64,000 bases of DNA from Sanguibacter keddieii DSM 10542 (GCF_000024925.1 NC_013521.1:248001-312000), one strand, 5' to 3'. Shown: positions 9,961 through 19,486, numbered from the stretch's first letter. Notes: generated by a model not told the origin, from the letters alone. Numbers and translations: made by a program.

Positions 9961-11948
9961 TTGCCCGTGCCCGGGCCTGCCTCGATCTCGTCGGGGCGGG
10001 GTGCGGCCTCGATGGCCTCGACCGCGGGGGTCTCGCCGGTGAGGGCAGGCGCACCGTCGGGCTCCTCGTCCGTGGCCGACCCGTTGCCCTGGGCGTCCGT
10101 GTACCACTCGGTGAGGGACGGGTCGTCGGTGTCGAGCCAGGCGCCGGCTCCCTCGGCGGCCGGGACCTCGTCCGAGCCGAACACGAAGTCGTCGCCGTGG
10201 TCCTCGATGCCGCGGCGCACGCCCTGGTCGATCGCGGTCTTCGCGTACTTGTTGCGCAGCATGTACGGGTCGTTGCGGAGGTCCTTGGCCCAGGCGATCA
10301 TCACGCCGATGAGCACCACCGCGAAGGGCAGCGCCGAGACCACCATGATCGACTGCAGCCCGGACAGCGCGTTCTCGCCCCCGGCGAGCAGCAGGGTGCA
10401 GGCGACGGCACCGAGGGACACGCCCCACATCACGGTGACGCGCGCGGACGGGCGCGGCTTGCCGTTCTCGCTCATCGACGCCATGACGAGCGACGCGGAG
10501 TCGGCCGAGGTGACGAAGAAGATGACGATGGCGATCATCGCCACGACCGAGGTCACGGCGCCGAAGGGCAGGTTGTCGAGGACCGCGAAGAGCATGGCCT
10601 CGGGGCTGCCGGCCTCGCTGATGCCGTCGCCGCGCGACTCCATGTACATGGACGTCCCGCCGAGGGCGGTGAACCACACGAGGCAGACGGCCGACGGGAC
10701 CATGATCACGACGGTGACGAACTCGCGCAGGGTGCGGCCGCGCGAGATGCGCGCGACGAACAGCCCGACGAACGGGGTCCACGACACCCACCAGGCCCAG
10801 TAGTACGTGGTCCACGCCGAGAGGAAGTCCGCGGCCTCCTGGCCGTGGTCGGGGTTGCGGGTGAGCATCGTGCCGAGCTCGTCGACGAAGGCGACCCCGG
10901 CCGACGGCAGCAGGTTGAGCAGGAAGATGGTCGGCCCGGCCACGAAGATGAACAGCGCCAGCCCGCCGGCCAGGCCCATGTTGATGTTGGACAGCGTCCG
11001 GATGCCGCGCTTGACGCCCGAGACGGCCGAGATGACGAACAGCGACGTGAGGATCGCGATGAGCGCCACGAGGAACGCGTTGCCCGTCGGGCCGGCGCCG
11101 CTGACGATCTCGTAGCCGCGGCTGATCTGCAGCACGCCGATCCCGAGGGACACGGCGGTGCCGAAGAGGGTCACGATGATCGCGAAGACGTCGATGGTCG
11201 CGCCGAGGGGGTTCCTCTTGCCCGGGCCGAAGATCGGCTCGAAGATCGCCGAGATCAGCGGCGGGCGCCCGCGGCGGTACGAGCTGTACGCGATCGCGCC
11301 ACCCACCAGGGCGTACATGGCCCAGGCGATCGGGCCGTAGTGGAGCATGGTCTGCGCCATCGCCGAGTGCATGGCGTCCCGGCTGCCGGGCTCGTCGAGG
11401 AACCCGTGCGGCGGCTCGAGGAAGTACACGAGCGGCTCGTAGGGACCGTAGAACAGCAGCCCGATGCCGATGCCCGCGGAGAAGAGCATCGCGATCCAGC
11501 TGGGCAGGGAGAACTCGGGCTTCTCGTCGTCGGAGCCCAGGCGCACGCCGGCGGTCGGGCCGTAACCGACCACGAGCATGAAGAGCGCGATGACGATCGC
11601 GAGGATGCCGAACAGCCACGTGAAGTTCTGCATGACCCAGGCCAGGGCGGTGCTGCCGGTCTCCGCGAGGGAGTCGGGGCTCGTCAACCCCCAGACGACC
11701 ACGGCGAGGGTGAGCGCGGCGGCGACGGCCAGCACGGGCTTGTTGATCCGGAACTCTCGGCCGGTGTCCTCGACCCCGATGCCGGGGATGAGCGCGGGGT
11801 GCACGGACTCGTCGCGGGCGAGCCTGCGGATGGTCCGCTTCACGCTCGTGGCCGGCCCGACGGGTGCGCCACCGGTGGGTTCGTCGGCGGCGGTCTTCGG
11901 TGTCTCAGGGTCTGTCGGTGACGCAGGGGTCTTCCGTGACTGACGCAT
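9954..11948 (-). CDS. BCCT-family betaine/carnitine/choline transporter
   Basis: 664 residues with about 12 membrane segments, importing quaternary-ammonium osmolytes, usually with sodium. Family signatures are clear: the glycine-rich TM3 stretch SAGIGIGLLFYGPYEPLVY, and the TM8 block YYWAWWVSWTPFVGLFVARI followed by SRGRTLREFV. A ~75-residue charged N-terminus and a ~110-residue acidic C-terminal tail flank the core; in the related BetP, terminal extensions sense osmotic stress. Start ATG 11948 was chosen because upstream frame lacks family sequence; no strong ribosome site is seen. The 193 bp upstream include a short AT-rich patch near 12050. Confidence 0.9.
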   Translation of the reverse strand: MRQSRKTPASPTDPETPKTAADEPTGGAPVGPATSVKRTIRRLARDESVHPALIPGIGVEDTGREFRINKPVLAVAAALTLAVVVWGLTSPDSLAETGSTALAWVMQNFTWLFGILAIVIALFMLVVGYGPTAGVRLGSDDEKPEFSLPSWIAMLFSAGIGIGLLFYGPYEPLVYFLEPPHGFLDEPGSRDAMHSAMAQTMLHYGPIAWAMYALVGGAIAYSSYRRGRPPLISAIFEPIFGPGKRNPLGATIDVFAIIVTLFGTAVSLGIGVLQISRGYEIVSGAGPTGNAFLVALIAILTSLFVISAVSGVKRGIRTLSNINMGLAGGLALFIFVAGPTIFLLNLLPSAGVAFVDELGTMLTRNPDHGQEAADFLSAWTTYYWAWWVSWTPFVGLFVARISRGRTLREFVTVVIMVPSAVCLVWFTALGGTSMYMESRGDGISEAGSPEAMLFAVLDNLPFGAVTSVVAMIAIVIFFVTSADSASLVMASMSENGKPRPSARVTVMWGVSLGAVACTLLLAGGENALSGLQSIMVVSALPFAVVLIGVMIAWAKDLRNDPYMLRNKYAKTAIDQGVRRGIEDHGDDFVFGSDEVPAAEGAGAWLDTDDPSLTEWYTDAQGNGSATDEEPDGAPALTGETPAVEAIEAAPRPDEIEAGPGTGKG

Positions 11949-12141
11949 GGGGGAGAGGGTCCGTCCTGGCAGGTCGTGACGCCGTCCTCGGGGGCGGAAG
12001 GCGTCGGGAGGGCCCCGCACCGTCGACCAGGGGTCATGGTGCGGGCACAAAGGAGTAAAAAGTACTGTGCTTCGAGCGGGAGCGCGAGGCGAGCGCCGGG
12101 CAGTACCGGGCAGCGCCGGTGGCCGGAGGTGCGCCGAGGTG

Positions 12142-13857
12142 TCAGGGAGCGACCTCGATCCCGGTGACCAGGAGCCCGGAGGTCGGCCCCGGGTGGTCGT
12201 CGAGCCCGCCGAGGACCAGCTCGGTCAGGTCGACGCCGGGACGCGCGGGGTCGAGCGGCACCCGGACGGTCGTGGGCATCGAGCCGAAGGCCTCGTCCCC
12301 GTGCGCCCTGAGACCGGCCGTCGTCGGAGGGAGGTCCACCGTCGTGCCGGCGTAGCCGAGAGCCACCGGGACGCCGTCGACACCCTCCGGGGTCGTGAAC
12401 GGGGACACGTGCAGCACGAGCGTGCGCGGGGTGAACCCAGGGTCCGGCACCGTGAACCGGACTGCTGCTCCGGGGCTCCACCCGACGAGGACCTGGGCCG
12501 TCCCCGCCCGCACCGCGACGTCGCCCGTGTCTGGGCAGGAGAACGGCTCGCGCCCTGCGGACATGCCGTCGACCACCCGGCACCGTGCGACCGACGCCCC
12601 CTCGCTCGCGACCGCCCCGGGGACCTCGGGGTCCGTGAGGTCGCGGGTCGCGTCGGCCGAGACGAGGACCTGGCGAGGGCCGGGGGTGTGGACGAACCAC
12701 TGGGCCGCGAAGCCGGCCCAGGTGTCGGGTGCCTCGGTCGCGGCGTCGACCATGAAGGTCGGGTAGCTCCCGGTCTCGACCGCTCGCAGCCACTCCACCA
12801 CGGTCTGCTTCGCGAGAGCCTGCGCCTCGTCCGTGCCGGGGCACGACGCAGACGCAGGCTCTCCGTAGCACGCCCTGCGGTCGTCGTCCGACGCGGTGGC
12901 CTCGTTGAAGGCGTTGTGGCCGAAGCCTCTGACGGTGCCGACCGCCAGCGGCTCGCGCCGGTCCTGGTCGAAGTGCGCGGCTGCCCACCGGGTCGACGCC
13001 TCCGGGACGTCGCTGTCCTCGCTCCCGGTGATGCCGAGGCTGGGGACGTCCGGCGGAGGTGCGTCGAGCGGTTCGGCCTCGGTATCGGTGCCGAGGTCGT
13101 GGGCCGTGGCGAGGTACACGATGCTCCGGGTCTCGTGGTCTGGGGCCAAGGACTCGGCGGCTGAAGGGACGAGCATCCCGGAGCGGGAGTGCACCACCCA
13201 GTCCACCGACGACGTGTCGAGCACCTGCAGGGCGGTGCGGAGCTCGTCGACGCCACCGTGCAGCAGCTCGGCGGACGGTCCCTGCTGCGCGCCGCCGTCG
13301 AGGGCTGCCAGCTGGGCCCGGACGGTCTCGGTCCAGGCCGACTGCTGGTCGTACGCACCGCGGACCTGGTGCCCCAGCATCACGGGCGCGAGGTCGGGGG
13401 CGAGGACCGCGTAGCCCTGGGACGCGATCGCGTCGGCGAGGTAGTCCATGCCGACGTCGTAGCGGACCGAGGCGCCGCCGGGGCACGGGTAGCGGAAACT
13501 CCCGTCCTCGCAGGTGGCGGCGCGCAGGTGGCCGAGCACCACGACGGGGAGTGCTGTACCGGTGTCGTGCGGCACCGTCAGGGTGCCGCGCGACGGCGCG
13601 ACGAACTCGCCGGACCGCCCCTCAGGGCTGACGTCGATGTTCCCGAGGTCGAAGCGCACGCGGGTGAGGTCCGGCGAGGCGATCACCTCGGGCTCGGCGA
13701 CCTGGCGGTCGGGGGACGCGTGCGGGCCGTCCGCCGTGACCGCGGCGGGAGGCTCGGCCTCGTCGCGCTCCCCGGTCGGCGGGCTGCACGCGCCGGTGGC
13801 GAGCGCGAGGACGAGCACGAGGGGCAGCAGGACGCGTCGGCGGGCAGGAGGGCGCAT
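12142..13857 (-). CDS. Secreted lipoprotein alpha/beta-hydrolase
   Basis: 571 residues. The signal peptide ends in a lipobox (LALATGAC), so it is an outward-facing lipoprotein. The core has an alpha/beta-hydrolase pattern: VVVLGHLRAATC near the first strands, GYAVLAPDLAP, and a nucleophile elbow VVHSRSGML in which the usual GHSxGG is altered but keeps HS; possible acid and His are in TGSEDSDVPE and GFGHNAFNE. The C-terminal ~200 residues look beta-rich. ATG 13857 is 6 nt after TATCAT on the minus strand (leaderless type). Substrate unknown; a distant relative of chlorophyllase/PAF-acetylhydrolase-type enzymes is likely. Confidence 0.7.
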   Translation of the reverse strand: MRPPARRRVLLPLVLVLALATGACSPPTGERDEAEPPAAVTADGPHASPDRQVAEPEVIASPDLTRVRFDLGNIDVSPEGRSGEFVAPSRGTLTVPHDTGTALPVVVLGHLRAATCEDGSFRYPCPGGASVRYDVGMDYLADAIASQGYAVLAPDLAPVMLGHQVRGAYDQQSAWTETVRAQLAALDGGAQQGPSAELLHGGVDELRTALQVLDTSSVDWVVHSRSGMLVPSAAESLAPDHETRSIVYLATAHDLGTDTEAEPLDAPPPDVPSLGITGSEDSDVPEASTRWAAAHFDQDRREPLAVGTVRGFGHNAFNEATASDDDRRACYGEPASASCPGTDEAQALAKQTVVEWLRAVETGSYPTFMVDAATEAPDTWAGFAAQWFVHTPGPRQVLVSADATRDLTDPEVPGAVASEGASVARCRVVDGMSAGREPFSCPDTGDVAVRAGTAQVLVGWSPGAAVRFTVPDPGFTPRTLVLHVSPFTTPEGVDGVPVALGYAGTTVDLPPTTAGLRAHGDEAFGSMPTTVRVPLDPARPGVDLTELVLGGLDDHPGPTSGLLVTGIEVAP

Positions 13858-13937
13858 CAGACGATGATAGGCAAAAGCCGCGTAGCGGTACAGGTACGGC
13901 TGTAGCGCCCGTACCGTGCCGCGGCCCTCGTCGTCCG

Positions 13938-14975
13938 TCAGGCTGTCGCGGGAGCGCCCAGCCGGAGCATCACCTTGCTGCTCCCCGAGGACCTGTCGGC
14001 GGCGACCCGCAGGGCTTCGCCCGCGTCGGCGAGGTCGAAGGTGTGGGTCATGAGCGGGTCGACGTCGAGGCCGTCGGCGAGCGCGAGGATCGCGTCGTCG
14101 ACCTCCTCGGAGAACCTGTACGACCCGATCCACGTGAGCTCGCGCGTGACGAGGTCGCCGAGGGTGACCTCCGCGGCGGTGCCGGGCAGGTTGCCCACCT
14201 GGACCACCGTGCCGCCCTTGGCGGTCGCCCGCAGGACGGCACCGACGGCGGACGGTGCCCCCGAGGCCTCGAAGACGAGCTCGACGTCGTCCGGCAGTGA
14301 CTCTGCCGTCAGGTCGACCGTCGAGTCGGCGCCCATCGCGCGGGCGACATCGAGGGAGGCCGGTGCGAGGTCGGCGGCGATCACGTGGGCCGCGCCGGCG
14401 TGCTTGGCCGCCGCGACCACGAGGGACCCGATAGGACCGGCGCCGTTGACGAGCACGGTGCGTCCGGCGAGCGCCGGGGCCCGGCCGACGGCGTGCAGCG
14501 CGACGGCGAGCGGCTCGGCGAGCGCCCCGCGGCGGGTGCTCACCGAGTCCGGCAGCGGCCTGACCTGCGCGGCGCGGACCGCGCGGAGCTCGCTGAACCC
14601 ACCGTCGGTGTGCGGGTCGAAGGCGGCCGATCCGAAGTACCGCACCTGCGGGTAGAGGTTCGTCCGCCCCGCCAGGCGCTCCGGCATGATGCCGTCCCCG
14701 ACGAGCTGGGCGGGCTGGAAGGTGACGGGCTGGCCGACCTCCAGCCCGCGGACGCCGTCACCGAGGGAGATGATGCGCCCGGCCACCTCGTGGCCGAGGA
14801 CCATCGGGTGCTGGAGGGTGGCCGTGCCCGAGCGTCCGTGCTTCCAGTACGCGAGGTCGGAGCCGCAGATGCCGCCCCACTCCATCGCGACGACCACCTC
14901 GCCGGGGCCCGGCGTGGGGTCGGCGACCTCGTCGACGCGGAGGTCTCCGGCGCCGTGGACGACGACCGCCCTCAC
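13938..14975 (-). CDS. Medium-chain zinc alcohol dehydrogenase (L-idonate 5-dehydrogenase-like)
   Basis: 345 residues. Catalytic zinc ligands are visible as GGICGSD (Cys ~37), LGHEVAG (His ~62, Glu ~63) and LAEPLAV; the NAD(P)-binding loop is VNGAGPIGSLV. The RYFGSAAFDPHTDGGFSEL block resembles IdnD-type enzymes, which oxidise L-idonate to 5-ketogluconate. The lobe that normally carries four structural-zinc cysteines reads PAQLVGDGIMPERLAG and has none. GTG start overlaps the MHS transporter stop (GTGA, 14972-14975). Third gene of the sugar-acid operon. Confidence 0.85.
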   Translation of the reverse strand: MRAVVVHGAGDLRVDEVADPTPGPGEVVVAMEWGGICGSDLAYWKHGRSGTATLQHPMVLGHEVAGRIISLGDGVRGLEVGQPVTFQPAQLVGDGIMPERLAGRTNLYPQVRYFGSAAFDPHTDGGFSELRAVRAAQVRPLPDSVSTRRGALAEPLAVALHAVGRAPALAGRTVLVNGAGPIGSLVVAAAKHAGAAHVIAADLAPASLDVARAMGADSTVDLTAESLPDDVELVFEASGAPSAVGAVLRATAKGGTVVQVGNLPGTAAEVTLGDLVTRELTWIGSYRFSEEVDDAILALADGLDVDPLMTHTFDLADAGEALRVAADRSSGSSKVMLRLGAPATA

Positions 14976-16375
14976 GCTGCGTCCTCGAGACGGACGAGGT
15001 CGCGGCCCTGGACCTCGGGCGAGACGATCGCCGAGATCAGCGTGATGGAGGAGTACGCGACGAGCATCGCGGCGATGGGCCACCACGAGCCGGTGGCTGC
15101 GGTGAGGGTCGCGGCGAGCAGCGGGCCGATCGCGGTGGCGAGGATGCCGCCGATCTCCTTGGCCAGGGCCAGCTGGGTGAAGCGGGTGCGGGCGCCGAAC
15201 AGCTCGGCCATGGTGACGGACTCGAGGGAGAAGAGGCCGAGGACCGCCAGGTTGTGCAGCAGGATCATCGAGATCGTCACGCCGAGGGTGCTGCCCTGGG
15301 CGATGAGGTGCATGAGGGGGAAGGCGAGGATGCCGGAGACCACGGTGAGCACCATGTAGACCGGGCGTCGCCCGACACGGTCGCTGATGAGCCCGACGAG
15401 CGGCACCGTCGCGAAGCCGACGGCGGAGCTGATGAGCAGGGCGTTGGTCGCGATGCTGCGGTCGAGCAGGAGCGTCGTCGCGAGGAACCCGACGAGGAAG
15501 GTCTGGATGAGGCCGGAGTTGCCTGCCTGGCCGAAGCGCAGCCCGAGCGCGATGAAGAAGGCCTTGCCCTTGCGCTGGTGCAGCGCCGCGGAGAGCACGC
15601 CCTTGTCCTGCGGGTCGGAGTCGTCCTTCGCGGCGGCGACGAGCTCGTCGCGGCTGAGTGCCACGCCGTCGTCGTCGACGTCGGCACGGTTCTCGAAGAC
15701 CGGGCTCTCCTTGAGGTTCCGGCGGATCCACACGGCGAGGATCATGAGGAAGAAGCTCAGCAGGAACGGCAGGCGCCAGCCCCACGAGAGCAGCTGGTCC
15801 TCGGAGAGCACGAGGAGCAGGAAGGCCCACAGGCCCGTCGCGGCGAGCGTGCCGGTGTTGGTGCCGAGGCTCACCAGCGAGGCGATCACGCCGCGGCGCT
15901 TGACCGGCGCGTACTCGGCGAGCATGGTCGTCGCGCCGGCGATCTCGGCGCCGGCGCCGAAGCCCTGGACGAGGCGCAGCAGGACGAGCAGCGCGGGGGC
16001 CGCGATGCCGATCTGCGCGTAGGTGGGGAGCACGCCGATGAGCGTCGTGGACGCCCCCATGAGAGCGATGGTGATGAACAGAACCTTCTTGCGGCCGATC
16101 CTGTCGCCCATCCGGCCGAAGTACACGGCGCCGACGAGGCGGGCGACGTAGCCGACGCCGTAGGTGCCCATGGCGGCGATGAGGCCGATGGCCGGGCTCA
16201 CCTCGGGGAAGAAGATCTCGTTGAAGACGATCGCCGCGGCGAGCGAGTACAGCTGGAAGTCCATGAACTCCATCGCCGTGCCGAGCCACCCGGAGACGGC
16301 GGCCCGCTTGAGGTCGCTCGTCGTGCGGGTGGCCTTGTCCCGGCCGTCTGTGGCCGTGGGCTTGTGGTGCGTCAT
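14972..16375 (-). CDS. MHS-family (ProP/ShiA-like) MFS transporter
   Basis: 467 residues, 12 predicted membrane segments. MHS traits: GWLGTAMEFMDFQLYSLAAA in the first helix, the loop 2-3 motif GRMGDRIGRKKVLF, and its repeat SDRVGRRPVY in the second half. The central loop is long and charged (residues ~225-275). It probably imports a sugar acid or other carboxylate with protons, given its place between mannonate dehydratase and an idonate-type dehydrogenase. Strong AAAGGAG before the ATG; its stop overlaps the next gene. Confidence 0.87.
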   Translation of the reverse strand: MTHHKPTATDGRDKATRTTSDLKRAAVSGWLGTAMEFMDFQLYSLAAAIVFNEIFFPEVSPAIGLIAAMGTYGVGYVARLVGAVYFGRMGDRIGRKKVLFITIALMGASTTLIGVLPTYAQIGIAAPALLVLLRLVQGFGAGAEIAGATTMLAEYAPVKRRGVIASLVSLGTNTGTLAATGLWAFLLLVLSEDQLLSWGWRLPFLLSFFLMILAVWIRRNLKESPVFENRADVDDDGVALSRDELVAAAKDDSDPQDKGVLSAALHQRKGKAFFIALGLRFGQAGNSGLIQTFLVGFLATTLLLDRSIATNALLISSAVGFATVPLVGLISDRVGRRPVYMVLTVVSGILAFPLMHLIAQGSTLGVTISMILLHNLAVLGLFSLESVTMAELFGARTRFTQLALAKEIGGILATAIGPLLAATLTAATGSWWPIAAMLVAYSSITLISAIVSPEVQGRDLVRLEDAA

Positions 16376-16511
16376 CGTGTGCTCCTTTGCTCCGCGCGTG
16401 CGGAACGATGCTGCGCAGGGGGTCCGCGTCGGCGCGCGGGGAGGGGGCGGGTCGGCGTCGACCCGGTGCCGAGGGGTTCAGCAGGTGGTGCGGCGGGTGA
16501 CCCCGCGGTGG

Positions 16512-17720
16512 TCACCAGTCGTGGACGGAGCCGTCGAGGCGGCGGGCCACGGGGAGGTAGCGGGGGTCGTAGGGGTAGCGGGCGGCGGCCTTCTCGTCGT
16601 ACTCGACGCCGAGGCCGGGTGCCTCGCCCGGGTTGAGCATGCCGTCGGCGAGGGTGACGCCGCTGCGGAACACCTCCATGGTCTCGGGGGCGTGCTCCAT
16701 GTACTCCTGGATGCCGAAGTTGGGCACCGTGAGGTCGAGGTGGACCGCCGCGGCGAGCGTGACGGGCGACAGGTCGGTCGCGCCGTGCGACCCGGTGCGC
16801 ACCTGGTAGAGCGCGGCGAGGTCGAAGATGCGCCGCAGGTGGCTGATGCCGCCGGCGTGCACCACGGTGGTCCGGACGTAGTCGACGAGCTGGTTGGTGA
16901 TGAGGTCCTTGACGTCCCAGATGCTGTTGAGCACCTCGCCGACCGCGATGGGGGTCGTGGTGTGCTGGCGGATGAGCCGGAACGCGTCCTGGTTCTCGGC
17001 CGGGGTCGGGTCCTCCATCCAGAACAGCCGGACGGCCTCGACGCTCTTGCCGAAGGCCGCGGCCTCGATGGGGGTGAGGCGGTGGTGGACGTCGTGCAGC
17101 AGGTGGAGCTCGGGGCCCGCGTGGTCGCGGACGGCCTCGAGGTACGTGGGGGCGAAGCGCAGGTAGGCCTCGGTCGACCACGGCTGCTCGTCGGGGAGCG
17201 ACGTCGCGGCGGGCTCGTAGATGGCGCCCTTGCGGACGCCGTAGGAGCCGCCGACCCCGGGCACGGCGGCCTGGGCGCGGATCGCCTTGTACCCGAGCTC
17301 CTGGAATCGGGTGACGTCGTCGAGCAGCTCGGCGGTGTCGCGGCCGCTCGCGTGGCTGTAGACCATGACGCCGTCGCGGGAGCGCCCGCCGAGCAGCTGG
17401 TACACGGGCAGGCCGGCGACCTTGCCCTTGATGTCCCAGAGGGCGGTGTCGACCGCGGAGATCGCGGTCATGGTGACCGGGCCGCGGCGCCAGTACGCAC
17501 CGCGGTAGAGGTACTGCCACATGTCGTCGATGCGCGCGGGGTCGCGCCCGACCAGCAGCGGGACGAGGTGGTCCTGGAGGTAGCTGGCGACGGAGAGCTC
17601 GCGGCCGTTGAGGGTGGCGTCCCCGATGCCGGTGACCCCGTCGGAGGTGGTGATGCGCAGGGTGACGAAGTTGCGCCCGGGTCCTGCGACGAAGACCTCT
17701 GCGCGTTCGATGGTGCTCAT
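16512..17720 (-). CDS. manD: D-mannonate dehydratase (ManD/RspA, enolase superfamily)
   Basis: 402 residues, the normal length for the ManD subgroup. Dehydrates D-mannonate (and in some members D-gluconate) to 2-keto-3-deoxygluconate. Metal and catalytic blocks are visible: [31 protein letters not shown] as the three metal-ligand strands, and [13 protein letters not shown] with the His/Asp pair. First gene of a minus-strand operon with the MHS transporter and dehydrogenase, transcribed away from a GntR regulator. ATG 17720 is preceded by AGGAGAG. Confidence 0.92.
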   Translation of the reverse strand: MSTIERAEVFVAGPGRNFVTLRITTSDGVTGIGDATLNGRELSVASYLQDHLVPLLVGRDPARIDDMWQYLYRGAYWRRGPVTMTAISAVDTALWDIKGKVAGLPVYQLLGGRSRDGVMVYSHASGRDTAELLDDVTRFQELGYKAIRAQAAVPGVGGSYGVRKGAIYEPAATSLPDEQPWSTEAYLRFAPTYLEAVRDHAGPELHLLHDVHHRLTPIEAAAFGKSVEAVRLFWMEDPTPAENQDAFRLIRQHTTTPIAVGEVLNSIWDVKDLITNQLVDYVRTTVVHAGGISHLRRIFDLAALYQVRTGSHGATDLSPVTLAAAVHLDLTVPNFGIQEYMEHAPETMEVFRSGVTLADGMLNPGEAPGLGVEYDEKAAARYPYDPRYLPVARRLDGSVHDW

Positions 17721-17774
17721 GGTGTGTCTCTCCTGGGACGGCGTCATCGGCGTCAGCACCGCGGGAAGTCTGCG

Positions 17775-17805
17775 ATACATCTCTTGTATGTAAGACCATG
17801 CATAC
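17775..17805. promoter_or_regulatory. Candidate GntR operator between manD and gntR
   Basis: The 137-bp divergent region holds an unusually AT-rich core with overlapping inverted repeats: ATACA-TCTCT-TGTAT (17775-17789) and GTATG ... CATAC (17786-17805). FadR-subfamily GntR proteins bind short TNGTATNNNACNA-like palindromes, so this is the likely site for the adjacent regulator, controlling both directions. Confidence 0.6.
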
Positions 17806-17857
17806 GAGTGTCGTCAAGTCCCAGATGTCGACCAGCGCTGTTCACTACGATGGAGGC

Positions 17858-18571
17858 ATGCCCGCCGCACACGCTCGTCCCTCCAGCCGCAGAGCCGTCT
17901 ACGACGAGCTGCGCCGGCGCATCGTCACGCTCGACCTCGCGCCCGGCGAGACCCTCTCCGAGAACGAGCTCTCGGCGGCCCTCGGCGTCTCGCGCACCCC
18001 CGTCCGCGAGAGCCTCATCCTGCTCCAGCAGGAAGGCCTCGTGCAGGTGTTCCCCAAGGTGGGGACCTTCGTGTCACGCGTCGACCCCGCCCGCGTCGCC
18101 GACGCCCAGTTCCTCCGCGAGGCCGTCGAGGTCGCGTCCCTCGACGACCTCCCCGACGACCTCGACCCCGAGGTCGTCGAGCGCATGCAGCGCAACCTCC
18201 GCGAGCAGCAGGAGGCGGGTGGCGACATGGAGCGGTTCTTCGAGCTCGACGAGGCCTTCCACCACGACCTCCTGCACCTCGCCGGGCACCAGCGCACCTG
18301 GCCGACCGTCTCCGCCGCCAAGGGGCACCTCGACAGGGCCCGCCACCTCGGGCTCCAGGAGAAGGCCACCACCCAGGGGTTCCTCGACGAGCACCGCGGG
18401 ATCCTCGACGCCGTCCTCGACGGCCGCCGCGACCACGCCCGCGCCCTCCTGCAGGAGCACCTGCGCGGGGTGTTCGCCGACATCGAGAGCGTCCGCCGTC
18501 ACTCGCCCGAGCTCTTCGCGTCCTCCACGGGCGTCGCGCCGAGGCGCAAGAACGTCGCCGTCTGGGGCTGA
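17858..18571 (+). CDS. GntR-family regulator, FadR/FCD subfamily
   Basis: 237 residues. N-terminal winged helix (AVYDELRRRIVTLDLAPGETLSENELSAALGVSRTPVRESL) split here as motifs LAPGETLSENEL and GVSRTPVRES, then an all-helical FCD ligand domain with the metal-binding Asp/His pattern (ELDEAFHHDLL, DEHRGILDAVLDG). Members of this type sense sugar acids. Start ATG 17858 has both GGAGG and a TACGAT -10 exactly 6 nt upstream; an in-frame ATG at 17798 lies within the putative operator and is less likely. Divergent from manD. Confidence 0.88.
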   Translation: MPAAHARPSSRRAVYDELRRRIVTLDLAPGETLSENELSAALGVSRTPVRESLILLQQEGLVQVFPKVGTFVSRVDPARVADAQFLREAVEVASLDDLPDDLDPEVVERMQRNLREQQEAGGDMERFFELDEAFHHDLLHLAGHQRTWPTVSAAKGHLDRARHLGLQEKATTQGFLDEHRGILDAVLDGRRDHARALLQEHLRGVFADIESVRRHSPELFASSTGVAPRRKNVAVWG

Positions 18572-18662
18572 CCAGGCTGACCGCCAGGTCGGGAGACCGG
18601 GCCAGGCCAGCTCGGCAGGTGACCCCGGGGTGCTGTTTCCGGCCGTCCGAACTCTTGGATGC

Positions 18663-18738
18663 GCATTCCGCGCGGCATTCTCCGGGGGTGTCCGACGGTG
18701 CATTCTTCGGAGATCAGCCTCACATCCGGTGGGCATTC
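18663..18738. promoter_or_regulatory. Four GCATTC elements upstream of mntP
   Basis: The 324-bp gap before mntP contains GCATTC at 18663, 18675, 18700 and 18733, all in the same orientation, a word expected rarely in DNA this GC-rich. They may be binding sites of a metal or other regulator. I looked for a yybP-ykoY manganese riboswitch and could not recognise one. Nothing else is evident in the gap apart from an open frame without family sequence. Confidence 0.4.
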
Positions 18739-18895
18739 TTGGGCGCCTGACCGGGCGGTAAGGTCGATCTCAGACCTCCTCTCCACCCCCGGAATCCCTC
18801 GCGCCGACGCCGTCATGCTGCGCCTCCCGCCACCTCGTGGCAGGTCGAGCCGCAGTCTGACGCTGCGCGCGACCCCACGAAAGGCCGAACGTCCC

Positions 18896-19462
18896 GTGAG
18901 CTTCTGGCCGCTCTTCCTCATCGCCCTCGGCGTCTCCGCAGACGCCTTTGCCGTGGCCCTCGGAAAAGGGCTCCACATGAAGTCCTTCAACCTCCGGCAC
19001 GCCGTCGTCATCGCCCTGACCTTCGGCGGGTTCCAGGCAGTCATGCCGTTCCTCGGCTGGCTGCTCGGGACACGCTTCGCCGACTACGTCCAGAGCGTCG
19101 ACCACTGGGTGGCCTTCGGGCTGCTGGCCGTCATCGGGGCCAAGATGCTCTGGGAGGCCGTCAGGCCCGGTGAGGACCACGAGGTCGACACCGACACCCT
19201 CGACCTCCGCGAGCTCGGCGTCCTCGCGGTCGCCACGAGCGTCGACGCGCTCGCCGTCGGCATCAGCCTCGCGTTCCTCGACGTGTCGATCGGCGGGGCC
19301 GTCACGCTCATCGGGGTGACGACAGCCGCCCTCGCCTTCGTCGGGGTCGTCCTCGGGCGTCGGATGGGGGCACGGTTCGGGCGTCCCGCCGAGGTCTTCG
19401 GCGGGCTCGTCCTCATCGGCATCGGCACCAAGATCCTGCTCGAGCACACCGGGGTGCTCTGA
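18896..19462 (+). CDS. mntP: Manganese efflux pump MntP (DUF204)
   Basis: 188 residues, six membrane segments built from two inverted DUF204 repeats. Each repeat keeps its conserved intramembrane Asp: GVSADAFAVALGKGL near residue 15 and ATSVDALAVGISLAFL near residue 120. MntP exports Mn(II) across the cytoplasmic membrane. GTG 18896 is chosen because family sequence (SFWPLFLIALGVSADAF) begins immediately after it; upstream codons in the same frame are unlike any known MntP. Confidence 0.9.
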   Translation: MSFWPLFLIALGVSADAFAVALGKGLHMKSFNLRHAVVIALTFGGFQAVMPFLGWLLGTRFADYVQSVDHWVAFGLLAVIGAKMLWEAVRPGEDHEVDTDTLDLRELGVLAVATSVDALAVGISLAFLDVSIGGAVTLIGVTTAALAFVGVVLGRRMGARFGRPAEVFGGLVLIGIGTKILLEHTGVL

Positions 19463-19486
19463 CGCGACAGGTGCCCTGACGCGACA
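19453..19486. repeat. 17-bp tandem duplication at mntP stop
   Basis: GGTGCTCTGACGCGACA is followed directly by GGTGCCCTGACGCGACA (one mismatch). The first copy includes the mntP stop TGA at 19460-19462. Confidence 0.85.

Noticed and set aside
18572-18895. yybP-ykoY manganese riboswitch before mntP
   Set aside because: Expected from family knowledge, but I could not find its conserved loops; the sequence shows only GCATTC repeats.
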